The notes under the pieces are model-generated. The model was not told where the DNA came from. It did no database searches and worked only from the letters and a program-made list of their open reading frames with translations. A stretch of DNA of 64,000 nt from Eucommia ulmoides (taxonomy: Eukaryota > Streptophyta > Magnoliopsida > Garryales > Eucommiaceae): positions 17,434,880 through 17,498,879 of the forward strand of contig CM028336.1 of assembly GCA_016647705.1 (NCBI GenBank), written 5' to 3'. Shown piece by piece: positions 10,347 through 23,377 of this stretch; position 1 is the first letter of the stretch; the number at the start of each line of letters is the position of its first letter. The position numbers and the translations under genes are program-made.

Positions 10347-12768
10347 CTTACTCAATTGAAAATTTCATATTTTGATCACAAAAATGCTCAAATTACTTAA
10401 ACTTGATTTCTATGTAATCATAAGGTACATTTTATATTTAGATCATCAAAACACTTTGAACATCAATGAAATAATGTTTTTAAGGTGTTTGACTCAAACA
10501 TGATCATAGACATTTACCGAAACCAAGAACGGGCAAAGAAAAATTGAATTGTGTTGAAAACATTGTAGCAATTGACTGTTGTTGTCCAAAAAATCAGAAT
10601 TGACCTTCTTTAGTAACTTGGTCATATATTTCTTATTACTTGTCCAAATCTGATGAATCTTATATGGTTGGAAAGCTAATTCAAATATATTTAAAACCAT
10701 ATAAATTTAATGTCTATACAACTTGATTTGGTTATTAAAGTTTCAATATTTCGGCAGAAGTCAGTATCTGTTTTTTGAAGAAAATCTTGTCTAGACCTTT
10801 GCTCACTCATTTGATCATATCTCCTTCATTTGGAGTCCAAATGAAGTGATTCTTTTTGTTATAGAACCCTAACTCAATAATATTTATTTCTATGCATAGT
10901 AGAAAATTTTTATATGTTTATCTTATCAAACAGTAGCTTTACATTTAAATGTGAGAATATTTTCTCTCTTCTACTCTATTTTTGCTCGATTTTTGGCTTG
11001 ACGTTTTGACAATCTTTGCTCGTTCTAAGTGTTGTATGATGGTTCCTAAATATTATATTGGATGTTTAACAATTTAATCATCATTCAATTTGATCAAAAC
11101 AACATTGAATTAAAGAGAATTGATCAAAATATTTTGAAACTCTTAAAAACTCATTTTGCAACTTTTTGTCATGAATCGAAAATTGGATTTACATATCAAA
11201 TGTTGTTCGGAATGTTCAAATAATATTATCATATGTTAGTTTAATGTGTCTAATTGATATATGCGTGATCAATAGATATGTTTATCATTATATCTAAGAT
11301 TAATTTACAAATTGTCTCAATGACTATGAAAATTTTGTTTTATTCATGTGAAATGAATTCTAAGTGTTCAATCTCTTGAAATGTTTGTATCTACTTAAAT
11401 GAATTGTATACATATATAATATACATTATTCACATAATATAAAAATTCTCAAATACATAATTATGTATGTATATAAGTATTATATTTGAATTTGTCAAGA
11501 AAATCAAATGGGAATACAAAAAATATTATTTTGACTCGGTGGTAGAGTAGCTCATTTATTGCTAACCCATACCTTATCTCTCACCATGAATATGCCAACT
11601 TATTTTCATTATCATGATTTATTTTCAAACTTGAGGAGCCTTACCTTTAATGATTTCAATCCAACTTTGAAGACTTCCATAATGACTTGTCTACATTTAT
11701 TATTACCAACCATACTCAATTATATACATTGTACATATGATCAAATAGCTATAATTTTCTACTACCTCAAAGACAAGAATGGATTATGGGTTTTTTACAT
11801 TTAATTATACCTATCTAGTATTTATGAGGTTGGAAAAGTAGATGGAATCTTGACAAATCTGCAAAGATAATGGATAGGAGTCTTGCATTTACGTCTTGAC
11901 AATTTGAAGAGAAGCTCCAATGGTTATATCCTATCAAGCTCTTCAATTGAGAAATCCTCCATACATTCTCAACATATATATAAGGAGAAACATTGCGGGA
12001 AGCATCACAACTCACCAATCAATTAAGTATCATTCTTTCAATTGAGTTACAAAGATCAAAGAAATACTACCAAAGCTTCCAAGTAATTTTTTGTGCAACA
12101 ACAACACTTCATTTCTTTTGAGTGATTATTGTATTTGCGTCACATACATAGATTTTTGAGTTCTGTATCTTGTGAGTGTTGAAATTCCACTTTGTGAGAC
12201 GGTGAGAATTTTGATTATAAATCTTGAGCAAGGGTTTTGCTCAAGAGAAGAGATTTGTGAGTGGAACATATTCACTCTAGATTGTAAAGTATTGAGATAC
12301 AAACTTTTCAAGCGGTGATTTTAGATGGTTGGGTTTTCACCCGTAAGAAGATAAAATATAGTTAAATCCTCGAAAGAGTTCGGGGGAGTGGATTAGTCAA
12401 AGGGTGTTTGTAAAACCACTATAAAATACCGGTGTCAATCTTTCTAACTCTACTCTTTACATTTCTATTTATATTTGTGTTTGTGATTATTGTTTTGATT
12501 AAATATCCACTGTGCACTTCACATAATCATATAAAACACATAAGTTTAAATTAAGTAAAAGTAATTAACGAAAATTTACCAAACTCAATTCACCCCTCCT
12601 CTTGTGTAATTCTTGGGCCATCAACTAGATTCGTAGTGTGAATATTTACATATAGATGCCAAGTGTGAAGATTCACAATTTAGAAACAGAAACAGATTGT
12701 GGTTGTAAATGTTCACAAAACAAAAACAGAGAAGGCTTGTGAATATTCACAGAACAGAAACAATAAAC

Positions 12769-12773
<5 letters not shown>

Positions 12774-12803
<30 letters not shown>
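12774..12803. repeat. Poly-A run
   Basis: About 30 consecutive A in the palindrome-rich spacer. It could be the tail of a decayed retroposon, but no retroposon body was recognised next to it. Confidence 0.7.
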
Positions 12804-12805
<2 letters not shown>

Positions 12806-13418
12806 TACTGGATATACAAATAATGAATAAAAACGAAGTAAATTGAGACTAGAATTTAACCTTATGTTCTTAAAGCTAACTCGCGCCCCTATATTGGAGC
12901 TAATGGTTAAATGGATGTTTGCCTTCTAGAGTATAATGATCTTCTAGTTTTTGGTATAAGCACTTGAAACCAAAAACTTCGACGGACAAAATTTGTGCTT
13001 GAACTCTCACAAATTTCTATATGTTTTGTGCTTTGGTGGTGATATGAAGTGAAAAAAAAATTATAAATCAAACTATCTAAAAAGAATGTGAAGTCTCCTA
13101 TTTATAGAAGACCAGAAGATATCATTGAATAAATGCAATTTAGAAAGACACCTGTTCGTGTGAATGTTCAAACTGAATAGTCACAATGAACATTCATGTC
13201 TCTTCACTAGTACTATTTTAGGATTAACTGTCAAGCAGTTAATTAAATGCCTAATTGCCACTTTATTTAAATATTAAATAAACTATCCTAAAAGGTAAAG
13301 CCCCAACTCGACCCAAACCCAACCCAAGCCCATCTCAAATCTGGATTGGATTGACCCAACCTAGACCCTGACCCGACCCGATTCGGATTGTATGCCTAAT
13401 GGCTTGTCTTTTACTTCC

Positions 13419-13538
13419 AACATATAACTTGATAGGGTGCTCAAGTTCTTCTTTCACAACCAATGTAGGATTGCTTACAACTTATAACTTGATGTGGTGC
13501 TCAAGTTCTTCATCCACAATCATTGTAGGATTGCTTAT
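13419..13538. repeat. Two tandem copies of a 60-bp unit
   Basis: The unit ACwTATAACTTGATrkGGTG CTCAAGTTCTTC...TGTAGGATTGCTTA occurs twice at an exact 60-base period with a handful of differences. Because 60 is a multiple of three, the copies stay in one open frame (13399-13584), which produces an apparent 61-codon ORF that I do not consider a gene. Confidence 0.85.
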
Positions 13539-14699
13539 CCATTATAGTCTTCAACAAACCTCAAGTGGTTACTTTGAGAATTAAAATCTCATTCAAATCT
13601 TAATCATTTTTGGAATATAAATATATTACGTCAATCCCCAAATAATGAGGAACACATTGGAATACTAACCCAATTAATTTACTTAATAGATCACACTTTA
13701 ATTAATTAATTAATTATAGTAAAAAATTCTAACAGTAATAAATGTTCGTTAATGAAAATATTATGAGTTTGACATCAAAGGATATGATAAAAATGGGCAA
13801 CACTAGTCAATGTTCACTAGTCAATATTAAAAATTGATACTAACTCATATAGTTGATGTTCACTAAAATAGATGTTGCATTTTTAGCATTAGATTTGTCT
13901 ATGTAGATCACACATGGTGAACAAACCTTTATAACATTAATAAATATTCAAGAATCCAATTTAAAGAAGGAATAATCAATGAACATTCTCCAAATCAAAA
14001 TGCTTCGATAAGTAGGGTATTGTTAGTGAGTGTTTACAAAAATCAAAACATTTCGATAAGGGATGATATTGTCAATTGATGTTCACAGAGACAAACTGCG
14101 AATAAAATGTATTCAAATATAGAAAGTGAACCATTCAATAGTCCAGAACAAGTCCAACATGTTTTTGACAACATTAGTGAATATTCAGTAGTATATGTTG
14201 AAAGTCACCATCAAAACATAAATGCTCAATAAATGTTTACAAGGTTAATGTGACACAATGTGAACGCCTTAGTAAAAATAAAAGTGAACATTCATTAAAA
14301 ATGCATAGTGGGGTAAATGCAGATTACAAATGATGAATGTGAATCACGATAAAAAGCGACGGCAATGAACATCAAAATACACGTGTTTGCTTTGCACGCA
14401 AGCAAAGTACAATGCCTAAACCAACGATTACATGAAAACCATTTTTAATAAAGCAAATAGAACAACAAAAATGGATTTCGTATTCACCTTGTGGACTATA
14501 AAAGCTTCTCTTTTCAAATTTCTCTCTTCAATTTCCCTTATTTTTGCATTGTTTTGATTATCTGGAAAATAGGGTTTCTAGATGGCGATTTTTGGAATGG
14601 AGAAGGAAAGTGGCGGTTTTAAGAGTAGAGAAGTAAATAGTAGTGTTCATGTTAAACTATTTAGGGTTTTATATTATGGGAAAATGAAATCTATATATT

Positions 14700-16380
14700 T
14701 GGGAATTGTATAGCGAATAAAAAATCGTCCAGTGATAAACAAGTGAACTTTTGATTTTGATTTTTTTTTTACACAAAAATAGTCAATATGGATACCAAAT
14801 ATAGAAGATAAAATGTAGATTAAAACAATATTTTTCTATGAGTTTACAAAGTAGTAAACATTCATAAATTTGATTTATTCAAGTAGTATATATTTCCTAA
14901 ATTCATGGAGATGCACAAAGTATAACATGCGGACAATGGTATAAAAAATGTTTAGCATTTTTTGTGTTGAGGATTAAAAATTATTATTCACTAATTTATC
15001 AACATATTTATAAAATCTACTTGGACTATATAATAAATATCATTTTAAATACATATATTATTTAGGGATGTCAATAGTTTGATTTCTGTCCAGTTTCATA
15101 CAAAACCAAACCAAAACCTTAGACATTTACCAAACCAAAACCAAAACTGCCGCTTTGAAAATCAAACCATTTAACTTTATACAAAACCAAAACCAAAATC
15201 AAAACCGTGAAACTGCGAACTGTTTTAAGATTTTTTAATTTTACGAAAAACCATAACCAAAACCGCGAATTGTTTTTTATATATAAATAAAAACATAATT
15301 AAAATATAAAATAGAAATTCTTAAAAAACATAACCAAACCACAAAACTATTAATTGTTACAATAAACGTTTCTAACCGTAATTAAAATATAACATGAGAA
15401 AACCTAATTCTAATATAAACTGTAAGTATATAAAAAAGTGAGAGTATATGTTTATTTCAATTTAAAAAAACGATTGGTATTTTGGAACATTTTGACTTAC
15501 CCATTATACCCTTGAACATTATGGCCTTCAAATACCTCTTTTGTAACCAAACGATGACATCAACATTCAATAACCGAAGAACCCAAATCAAACGGCACCA
15601 ACACGTAAAGTCACAAACCTCTTACAAAAAATGATATTATTTGGAAACAGTTGAATCAACGCATTATACCCTTTGGTAATGAAACACCTATTTCAATCAA
15701 ACGCCATGTTTCCATATGCCACGCCTCCAATATGGTCTCCATCTTCAATACCTTCACTAACACAACTCCACAAATCAACCGCCGACGACCCCCACGTAAC
15801 TTGACCACCCTCATTTACCTCCCATTCCTTTTGAATATCGCCCAATTGATGCCAAACATACCGTCATCCGGCACACCACCAAACACCAACCACGTCTGCC
15901 CTAATTGTCTAGCCATCTCTACTAAGTCTACGAAATCTGAATTCGCAAATCGTCTTCGAAGGAACTCAGCCAGCAGTTCTCCAGCATCCATTGCATTTCA
16001 CACCACTTACATTAACCAACATCGCTGGCATCACGAAAGTGCTATCAAATTGGTTATTCATCCACACAACTCACAAAAAAACAAAGAGGTGACTTATTCT
16101 CTCCCTCTTGTCCAACCTTTGCAACCCGCAGGCTTTCTATTTCTTGAATATATTGTAACTCCTCCAACATGCCGGACAATACATATTTGAAACTTTTTTT
16201 TCATTGCACACCACCTGTTCGACAATTTGTCAATGGTATGCACTCAAAATTTTCATTGACATACATTCAAAGTTCAATTTTATTACATGTAAATGCTTCA
16301 ATAGATTGGGTATCACAATAAGTTATGCATCTTTTTTTCAAAGATTCTGAAGTTCTCTAACATTACTAAGTTGTAGTAGA
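14700..16380. other. Intergenic spacer with AACCAAAACC-rich repeat
   Basis: From about 15064 the sequence starts AGGGATGTCAATAG and continues as a degenerate run of AACCAAAACC units to about 15290. A relative in the opposite orientation lies at about 24655-24841, just before the NUA gene. The open frame at 15651-16190 (179 codons) has no recognisable domain on either strand. Nothing else is supported. Confidence 0.4.
15064..15290 (+). repeat. AACCAAAACC-rich dispersed repeat, copy A
   Basis: It begins AGGGATGTCAAT and is made of imperfect ACCAAAACCAAAAC units. The terminus matches the inverted copy near 24841 (ATTGTCATCCCT), so this is a small dispersed repeat family. The class is unknown and target duplications were not resolved. 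Confidence 0.5.
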
Positions 16381-16386
16381 AGTTTA

Positions 16387-16905
16387 ATGTTCATAGGAAT
16401 GGAATCCCTCACCACTTTTGATGTCTTATCTCTATCACATGTGATAGGATTAGAGATTGTTGTGTTTGATGGTCGTTGGGGTATTGAAGATATGGGGATT
16501 GATCACATAGTAGTGGAGAAAACAGATTTGGTAAGCTGTAGTTATCAGTTCTGCCCTAACCTTTGCAAGGTTTTCATTTTCTCATGCAACAAAATCGAAA
16601 GCCTAACGTGGCTTATTTTCCTTCCAAACTTGAAAACTATCCAAATATCGTATTGTGAGAATTTAGAAAAAGTAATAAGTAGAGAAAAATGGATGGAAGA
16701 AGTAGGTGATAGGAAAAACTCAGAACAATTTGAAAAGTTAGGGACATTACTACTATCCAATCTACCGAAACTAAAGAGCATTTGCGCTACTGCCCTACTT
16801 TTTCGTTGCTTGGAATCTCTGCAAATAATCGATTGTTGGGCGCTCAAGAAACTACCGCTAAACTCTAAAATAGGTGAAGAAAGTTCAAAAATTGTGATCA
16901 AAGTA
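16387..16905 (+). pseudogene. Orphan LRR fragment of a CC-NBS-LRR (RPS2/RPS5-type) resistance gene
   Basis: Seen: a 207-codon frame whose first 170 codons resemble the C-terminal leucine-rich repeats of coiled-coil NBS-LRR immune receptors. The diagnostic part is a C-NLCKVFIFSCNKIESLTWL segment followed by PNLKTIQISYCENLEKVIS and LSNLPKLKSICATAL, then LESLQIIDCWALKKLPLNS, the usual closing repeats of RPS2/RPS5-like proteins. No P-loop, GLPL or MHD motif is present upstream, so the coiled-coil and NB-ARC domains are missing. After about residue 172 the frame diverges into unrelated sequence. Inferred: a detached 3' fragment of a CNL gene. A distant exon of a live gene is less likely. Confidence 0.75.
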
Positions 16906-17010
16906 AAGAGAAATTGGCCATTTTTGCATATGGGTCTTCTGTTAGAGTATTTAGTTATGTCTGCATTTACAGATAACTTCATCCTATTAAAATTTAGGGA
17001 AATTTGGTGA

Positions 17011-18150
17011 AAGGTCCCATTTTATAAAACCATCACTCTGCGGAGTCCTGTAACAGTGATTTTTTAACACATGACATGATCCTTAGAAAGTGATTTTTTG
17101 AGTCTTAGAACCTCTCAACAAGATTCCCTAAAATTTATGGCACATCCTTTAATCTTTAATGGCATGGTCTGTAACTTCTATTAAATTTGACTTAATCCTC
17201 ATTAATTAATGAAAAATTTCATGTTTTGAATTGTGACAAATGGAATTCATTCCTTTAATGTTCCTCAGCACATCATATCAACCAACGTGGACATTCATAG
17301 GGAAAAATCCTTGAAACTTGATAAAACAGTTATTGTTGCAAAAGATTTGAAGAATGCTATAGAAGAAAGTGGTGCAAGTAAGATAGTAACATTTCAAGGT
17401 AATTCTATAAAAATGATAAAATCTTCAGGAAATAGAAAGTTTAACTATTCTAAGGGGACTCCCTTATTTAATTTGGAGAGCAAGCAAGAAAATCTTCCCT
17501 CTCATTCAATTTTTTTTTCCTAAAATGAGCTATCTCCCGATGTTGCAATCTTGTCAACTTCCTTGCCCCTCCCCTGTAAATATGCAACATTTGTAAATCT
17601 AGATATTTCAAGAAACATTCTCAAACAAAAGTGCTTCGAGAGGCCATTTTCAATCACTGCATATCTACTACATCAGTCCTATAATAAATCAAATAATAAT
17701 AAACACAACATAAAAGTTTTGCCTAGAAAACATAGAATATGAAAATAAAAAAAATCAACAATATTGTAAATTAAAAGTCAAACTGATATAAAAAGTTCCA
17801 AAAGTCAAACTTTAAATGAATTTCTGTTCAAATTGAAAATAATGTTGCTACAGGTGGTTGCCTCTTTTGAATTAAACTAACATATCCTTTTTTTTAGGGA
17901 TTAAACGACGTTGATGCACCTAATGCGTCTCTAATTGAGGAAAGTAATGTGTTTTTTCTGACAATAGTGCCATCTGATAGGCCTCTCTCTATATAATATA
18001 CACACACATATATATGTATGTGTGTATTTTCAGGGAGTAAAATAAAAGTTGATACATTATACATTGATTTACAGCATCATTAGACAGTAGGACAATCCAA
18101 GCAAGACATGTCATAGCAATCAATTATTGCTCGATAACAAAAAATGTACA
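17011..18150. other. Intergenic, no supported gene
   Basis: Short frames at 17233-17523 (96 codons, Lys-rich: NVDIHREKSLKLDKTVIVAK) and 17551-17742 have no family I recognise. The first, 330 bases after the LRR fragment, could be a further degraded piece of the same locus. A (CA)n/(TA)n palindromic microsatellite lies at about 17998-18027. Confidence 0.3.
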
Positions 18151-18388
18151 AGTATGAGAATTCATTTTCTTGGGTTATACGTAGAAAGTTCTGCATATTT
18201 TTTTTAGGTTAATTTTTCTGACAAATACTAATAGGGTGACGATTAAAGAATTGTGTTTTGGCTCCAAAGTATGAGAATTCATTTTCCTGGGTTATATAAA
18301 GAAAGTTGTGCACCATTGATGTTGTTTTAGGTTAATTTTTCTGACAAACACTAACAAGGTGACGATTAAAGAATTGTGTTTTGGCCCT
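18151..18388. repeat. Two tandem copies of a ~117-bp unit
   Basis: AGTATGAGAATTCATTTTCy starts at 18151 and again at 18268. Both copies run through GGTTAATTTTTCTGACAAA and GGTGACGATTAAAGAATTGT to GTTTTGGC, with about a dozen differences and small indels. A local duplication with no coding content. Confidence 0.88.
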
Positions 18389-21382
18389 TTTGGGTCCATT
18401 ACAGGCGAATAAGATTTCCATTATCTCCAATCCAACCAAACACGTCGTTCGTTTGATTTTGTTCCTTGTTTTGTCAAATTTTAATAATCACTGTTTTTTT
18501 TTATATGAATAACTTGTTGCAAGTGGTTGCTTTTTTTGAATGGTACTGCCAAAGATTAATATTTTGCGATAATTATATCATTTTGGTGTGTCTGGTATAC
18601 TGTGTGATCGGCATAGCTTATATACCATCCATCTACCTTGAACCTGGTCCTGCCCAATTGATATGTATGGGGGTGTATGCGATTTTTTTATTTTTTATTT
18701 TTTTTAACTTAGGACCATTTTGGTTACCCCAATTGAATTGGTTTCGAATTTTAAAACATCCGTTGGGTTCTCCATACGTATGGGCACCTAGCTTTCATAC
18801 AATGATCATAAATAAGAAAAAAGTTATTATTGGTTCATGCAGTGCTCAATGTTGCTTCATGTTGTTTTGGCTCTATCGCAACTCAAGAGTAAAAATGATA
18901 ATTTTTTTAAGATGGTAGAAAATCTATGCTATACTAAGTGGGCGTTGGAAGCTTTTGTGATAGCAAATGCCGAAAGGTGAGACATCCCTTATGCACTTCA
19001 TCAATGAACTCTATTGTTGCTTTATATACATGTATTGGATTTCCTTATAAATAAAGGCATATTATCTACGTTTCACAAGAAGTTCTAGAGTGGAATCATG
19101 CTTTTTCATTCATGATTATTATGGTAGTATTTCGGAGCATAGAATTGAATCCATTGAACTGAAATTCAATCTAGCACACATAAATTTTTAGATTTTTACG
19201 TTGTTTCGTCACTAATTTGAATTTTAGTGCTCCAATTATGTGCAGACAAACACTACCTGAGAAAAATTAGCATTACAAGGTATTTAATAGAATGCTAACG
19301 ATAAGGGTGGCCCGATTGGGCACCCTCACCGTCTTTCTACATGACAGGATCGCCCGCCAAGTTATATGTAAACACAAACAAGATAGAGTGGATAGAGATT
19401 TTATTGATTCCTGACACTTTGGTAGTCAAAGTTAGCAACACATAACAGGTGAGTAGTTTTAAGAAAATATTTTCTATGGTTTGCATTAGATTTAGAAAAC
19501 CCATATATAACTGATTGATGATGATAATTGTTGATTACAGTTTCAGCAACGGAAGGTACAAAGTATGGAGCACAGGGTGAGGATGATGAGCAAAGAAAGT
19601 AAAGTGTGGGTGCCTATATTCACGATACCGCAACCGAAATAAATGATCGGACCGTTGGCTGCGGTGGTGGAGAATGACGGTAGGGTGGCTCAACTCAAGC
19701 ATACTCTTGCAGTAACAAACAACTCAAGTTGTTGATAGGAGTTTTCCTTCATGTCATATTCTTGTTCATTGATTCATTTTGGCGACGTTGTCAAGGAGAG
19801 CTCACTAACCCCCCTGATAGTCAAGCAAGAAGTGGCTTCAAAATCTAATACATTGACAATATGTTGATATCATCTGAATTATTGTTTTTTATTTCCCACT
19901 AATAACTGAGAAATATCTTAGAGTAAAACAATGCCCAGAATAGGTGTAATTTATTGATTGATTTTGAAAATGTAATACTTCTATTTATTTTTGTTCAATT
20001 ATTAATCTTTCCCCACGTCATATTTAGTCTCCGTACCCCTACACCTTGTAGTTAATGTCACCAAATCAATCCAGTTCTTCTTCTTTTTCCTCACCAAATC
20101 CTATTATTTTTTTTAATGTTTTTGTTACCAAGTATAATTGTCCTAATTAACTTTACCTGGAAGCACAGTCCATATATGTCCACAGCTGAAACTGACACCA
20201 CATTAGTTTGGTCAGTGACTTTGTAGAGGCAAGCAGGGGTATCTTCTTTTAATCCAACACTCAATACAATATTTGAACAAGTATTATTATATAATAGGAG
20301 GCATTACTCCCTAGGTGTGTGGTGGGTAAAAGCCATATTAAAAGTATAAACAGTGTTTGGTTGTAGAGAGAGAGTTGTATGATTATGAAATGAAAAATTA
20401 CAAATATTTTTGGGTGCTGCTGCAACCGTGGACTACACAAGTTGTTGCATATCGGAAACTTGTTATCATCTCCGATTGCCTCAGCTTGAAACTTCACACG
20501 TGCCCCAACCCTTCTCTTATTATTTTACCTTTTAAAATTTAAAATTCCATATTTTTCGATCCCAATTTGTGTTATAAAGGCTACAAAGAAGGTGAAAAAT
20601 AAGAGATCGACCACATCAATCCTTGTTGGTGTAGTTCATTTTTTGAGACCCCATCTGCACAAATCATGAAGGCGGAGGCAATAGAGAACTTGACATCTTT
20701 ATTCCACATGTTCCTACGGTTCAAAATACTCTGCTTAGAAGAAAATATATACTACATTATGCATAAAATATATACTACATCATGCACGAAGAAGAAGAAG
20801 AAGAAGAAAATCCCATTCCCAATAGTGGCAATCGAGATAGAAGCTGTATAATAAAAATATATGTGCCCGTGAGTGGAGCACCTGACTGTTTAATATTGCT
20901 ACATATGCATCTTGACTAGCTACAAGAGAATATAAGTAGATCTTTTTTCGGGCACTGAGGTAGTTAGTTGCGGTGGCGCTGCAGCCGGATTTCTTGTAAG
21001 AGGGCAAGGGTCTCACACCGGCGGCACTATTGTCGTCGCAATGCCTCTGTGGCAATGCGCAGAAGAGACACCTTCTGAGTGATCTTCCTAATTTTCTGTC
21101 AAACAAGAATCTCAGGTTGTTAGTTTTAGGACATAAACAATGAGATTTACCAATAAGTCTCCTAATGAAACAGTCGAAAGGCCAAGTGAGGTTTTTTTTT
21201 TTTTTAAATACTCTACACAACATCATTTTTCCACTGCATCAACAATATACTGTACATAGAGTGCAAAACAACACAGAATCTCCAAAATAATGACACAATA
21301 AAAAAAAAAAAAAAAAAGAGCTATTATAAAAACTATACATAAATTTATGCCAATGCAACAAAATGAGAGAAAAAAAACATAC
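18389..21382. other. Intergenic, no supported gene
   Basis: The frame at 18466-18918 (150 codons, rich in Phe/Ile/Leu) reflects T-rich DNA and matches no membrane family I know. Frames at 20261-20497 and 20780-21226 are likewise unsupported. A (GAA)n run lies at about 20788-20808. Around 20960-21060 the GC content rises locally (GCGGTGGCGCTGCAGCC), without a usable frame. Confidence 0.3.
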
Positions 21383-21955
21383 ACAAATGACCTTCGAACG
21401 ATAAGAAATATTGCACACTTCACACACCTTACCTTATTTAATAAAACAATTTACATTAAAAAAAAAAAAAAAGAAGTCTACTTTTACAATTTAATTTATT
21501 CGTTTTTGAATAAATAGTGACACTACTATGCAAACCAAAAAAATAGGAAAAAGACGTGGAATAAAGTGAGAAAGGAAAAAAAAATGCAATATAAAAAAAA
21601 TTAAAATAAGTGACCCAATTAGTAATTTCACTAATCTACAATTCGTATTCAATGAAATATGAAATACTATGAATAGACAGACAAATTATCTCTGAATGAT
21701 AAGAAAGATTGTATACTTGACACATTAAATTATTTAATTAAAAAAAACTTCTATTTCAAAAAATAAAAATTGCCTATTTTTCCAAGCTACTTTATTTTTC
21801 TTTGAATAAAGAATGACTCTACTATGAAGACAAAAATAAATTGAAGAAAAAAAAGGACTAAATTGACAAAGAAAAAAAAATAGTGCAATATAAAAATAAA
21901 CTTTAAATTAATGACCCAATTGTAATTTCACTATTGTGTAATCCTTATTCAATGA
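21383..21955. repeat. Two diverged tandem copies of a ~295-bp unit
   Basis: Copy 1 (from about 21383) and copy 2 (from about 21680) share in order: ACAAATkAyCTyyGAAyGATAAGAAA, a TTATTTAATwAAA block, a TTTGAATAAAkAnTGACnCTACTATG block, an A-rich block ending GTGCAATATAAAAA, and TGACCCAATT-GTAATTTCACTA followed by ATTCAATGAA. Extensive divergence shows an old duplication. Confidence 0.75.
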
Positions 21956-23377
21956 AGCGATACCAATTCCCTAGGCAACTCAATCAACTGAAGTAACCCA
22001 CTTCAAACGACACCTATTCTCTGAAGGGTTCCACTTCACATAAACTATTTATCGTCTTCTTCATTCAATTTATTCATTGTTCTTGGTTTTTTGCCAACAA
22101 ATTTTGCTCCAAGCATTTGCTATGCATTTCATTTCGCTGGATCGATTGTCAATCTTTGCATATGATTTGAGTTTCTTGTTGTTACTAATCTTCGGTAAGT
22201 GATTTCCTACAACAATCTTTCATACATCGACCGTTATCACTACTACAAATATCTGATAAACTTGGTGTAGTTTGTTTCTTGTTTTTCTAAAATAGAAATC
22301 TAAATAGTTTCCCTTTCTGATATTCTACGGGTTTTCACTTCAAATTTTGGGATTTAAGTGGAAAGCAAAAAAATACCGAGATTTAAAGAATTATGCTTTA
22401 GTGTTTTCCCTCACAAAAGAAGAACAAAATACAAGAACATAAAAAAATATATTCTTACCTCACATTTTGAAAGTTAGATCACATATAAATGTTTGTTTTT
22501 AAATTTTATATTGGAAAATAAACATAAATTTATTAAAGGAAACATTGAACAAACGGCCCTATGAAAATTGGTGCGAAAATTAATTCTCAAAATAATTTCA
22601 ATTAAACTTACAACAAATGATCGCCACTTGCTCGAATAAACGTCGTTGCTAAGTATATTAGTGTAAATGTCCCTATATATTAGCATCATCTCTGATTAAA
22701 CAAACACTAATTCGTAAATTAATAGAGGTCAAGACAAAATATTGTAGTTCTTCCCAAGTTCCTTCTTAGTCGTAAACATAATACTTACACTTGTCCTATC
22801 CTAGCTTGAAATAGGAATTTCTATTCAAAGGGAAATATTTTTCTGAGTAAAACAACATATTTCTCAGATTATTACTTTTGGCTTCAACCTTGTACACTTT
22901 TCATGAGCTTCATTTTCCAATTTCACTTCAGTTAGCTATATTTACCACATTAAATAAGAGGGTAAGGCTACATCCAAATATTTAGCTACAAAAGGAACTA
23001 AACTGGGTATTGAATTCCTCTATTCTTATTTTTTTCTCTTGTTTTTCCTTTCCTCAATGACAATCTTTATGTTCTTATTCACATTAAAAGTTAGATACAA
23101 ATTGACGTACAACTACAATGGATGACAGAAAACATCGCAATATTCACCAACAAAATGTATGAAAGCAAGAAAGACGCGTAACAAAAACTCCATTCCTTCG
23201 TTCCGCCGTTCACTTTTCTCTTTGCCTTTCTTCCTTGATTTCATGACAGAGCCACTGTCATCTTTCACCAAGTTGTAATCGGTAAAGCTGTTTGTTATCG
23301 CCACAGCAGATTGCGTGTCATGCACACCCTACTGCCTCAATTTAGCTACGTCCACGCTTGTAAGCTCGAGGTAAAGT
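21956..23377. other. Intergenic, no supported gene
   Basis: Nothing recognisable on either strand. A minus-strand frame at 23113-23325 (70 codons) ends in a hydrophobic stretch (FLLRVFLAFIHFVGEYC) after a Lys/Arg/Glu-rich segment, but has no known family and no gene context. Confidence 0.3.

Larger units (their letters stand above)
4440..12623 (+). repeat. Second copia-type LTR, interrupted by a gypsy-type element
   Basis: Seen: the right part (10352-12623) ends AATTCACCCC...CTTGGGCCATCA, closely resembling the end of the LTR at 762-2690, and contains an ACCACTATAAAATACCGGTGTC segment typical of SIRE/Maximus LTRs (abridged). The left part begins near 4440 with TGTGATTTTGACGATAACAT, which resembles SIRE-type LTR starts. 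The two parts are separated by the complete element at 4920-10346 and joined by its CTTAC target duplication. Inferred: a solo or orphan LTR. No polyprotein is seen next to it. The left boundary is uncertain and no target duplication was found. Confidence 0.55.
12629..14700. other. Unclassified palindrome-rich spacer, right part
   Basis: No gene is supported. TGAA(C/T)(A/G)TTCA-type palindromes recur (for example near 12660, 12738, 13160, 13810, 13857, 14078, 14168 and 14283), as in 2929-4200. Also seen are a poly-A run of about 30 near 12774-12803, a GACCC/AACCC-rich patch at 13300-13380, and near the right end a TATAAAAGC box (about 14497) followed by a short pyrimidine-rich leader and an ATG at 14582 that opens only a short frame. 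This could be a promoter remnant of the old element. Confidence 0.35.

Noticed and set aside
15651-16190. 179-codon plus-strand ORF
   Set aside because: I found no family on either strand. The composition looks like chance, and it does not join the LRR fragment downstream.
18466-18918. 150-codon ORF rich in Phe/Ile/Leu as a membrane protein
   Set aside because: The hydrophobicity is explained by T-rich DNA. There is no conserved motif and no gene context.
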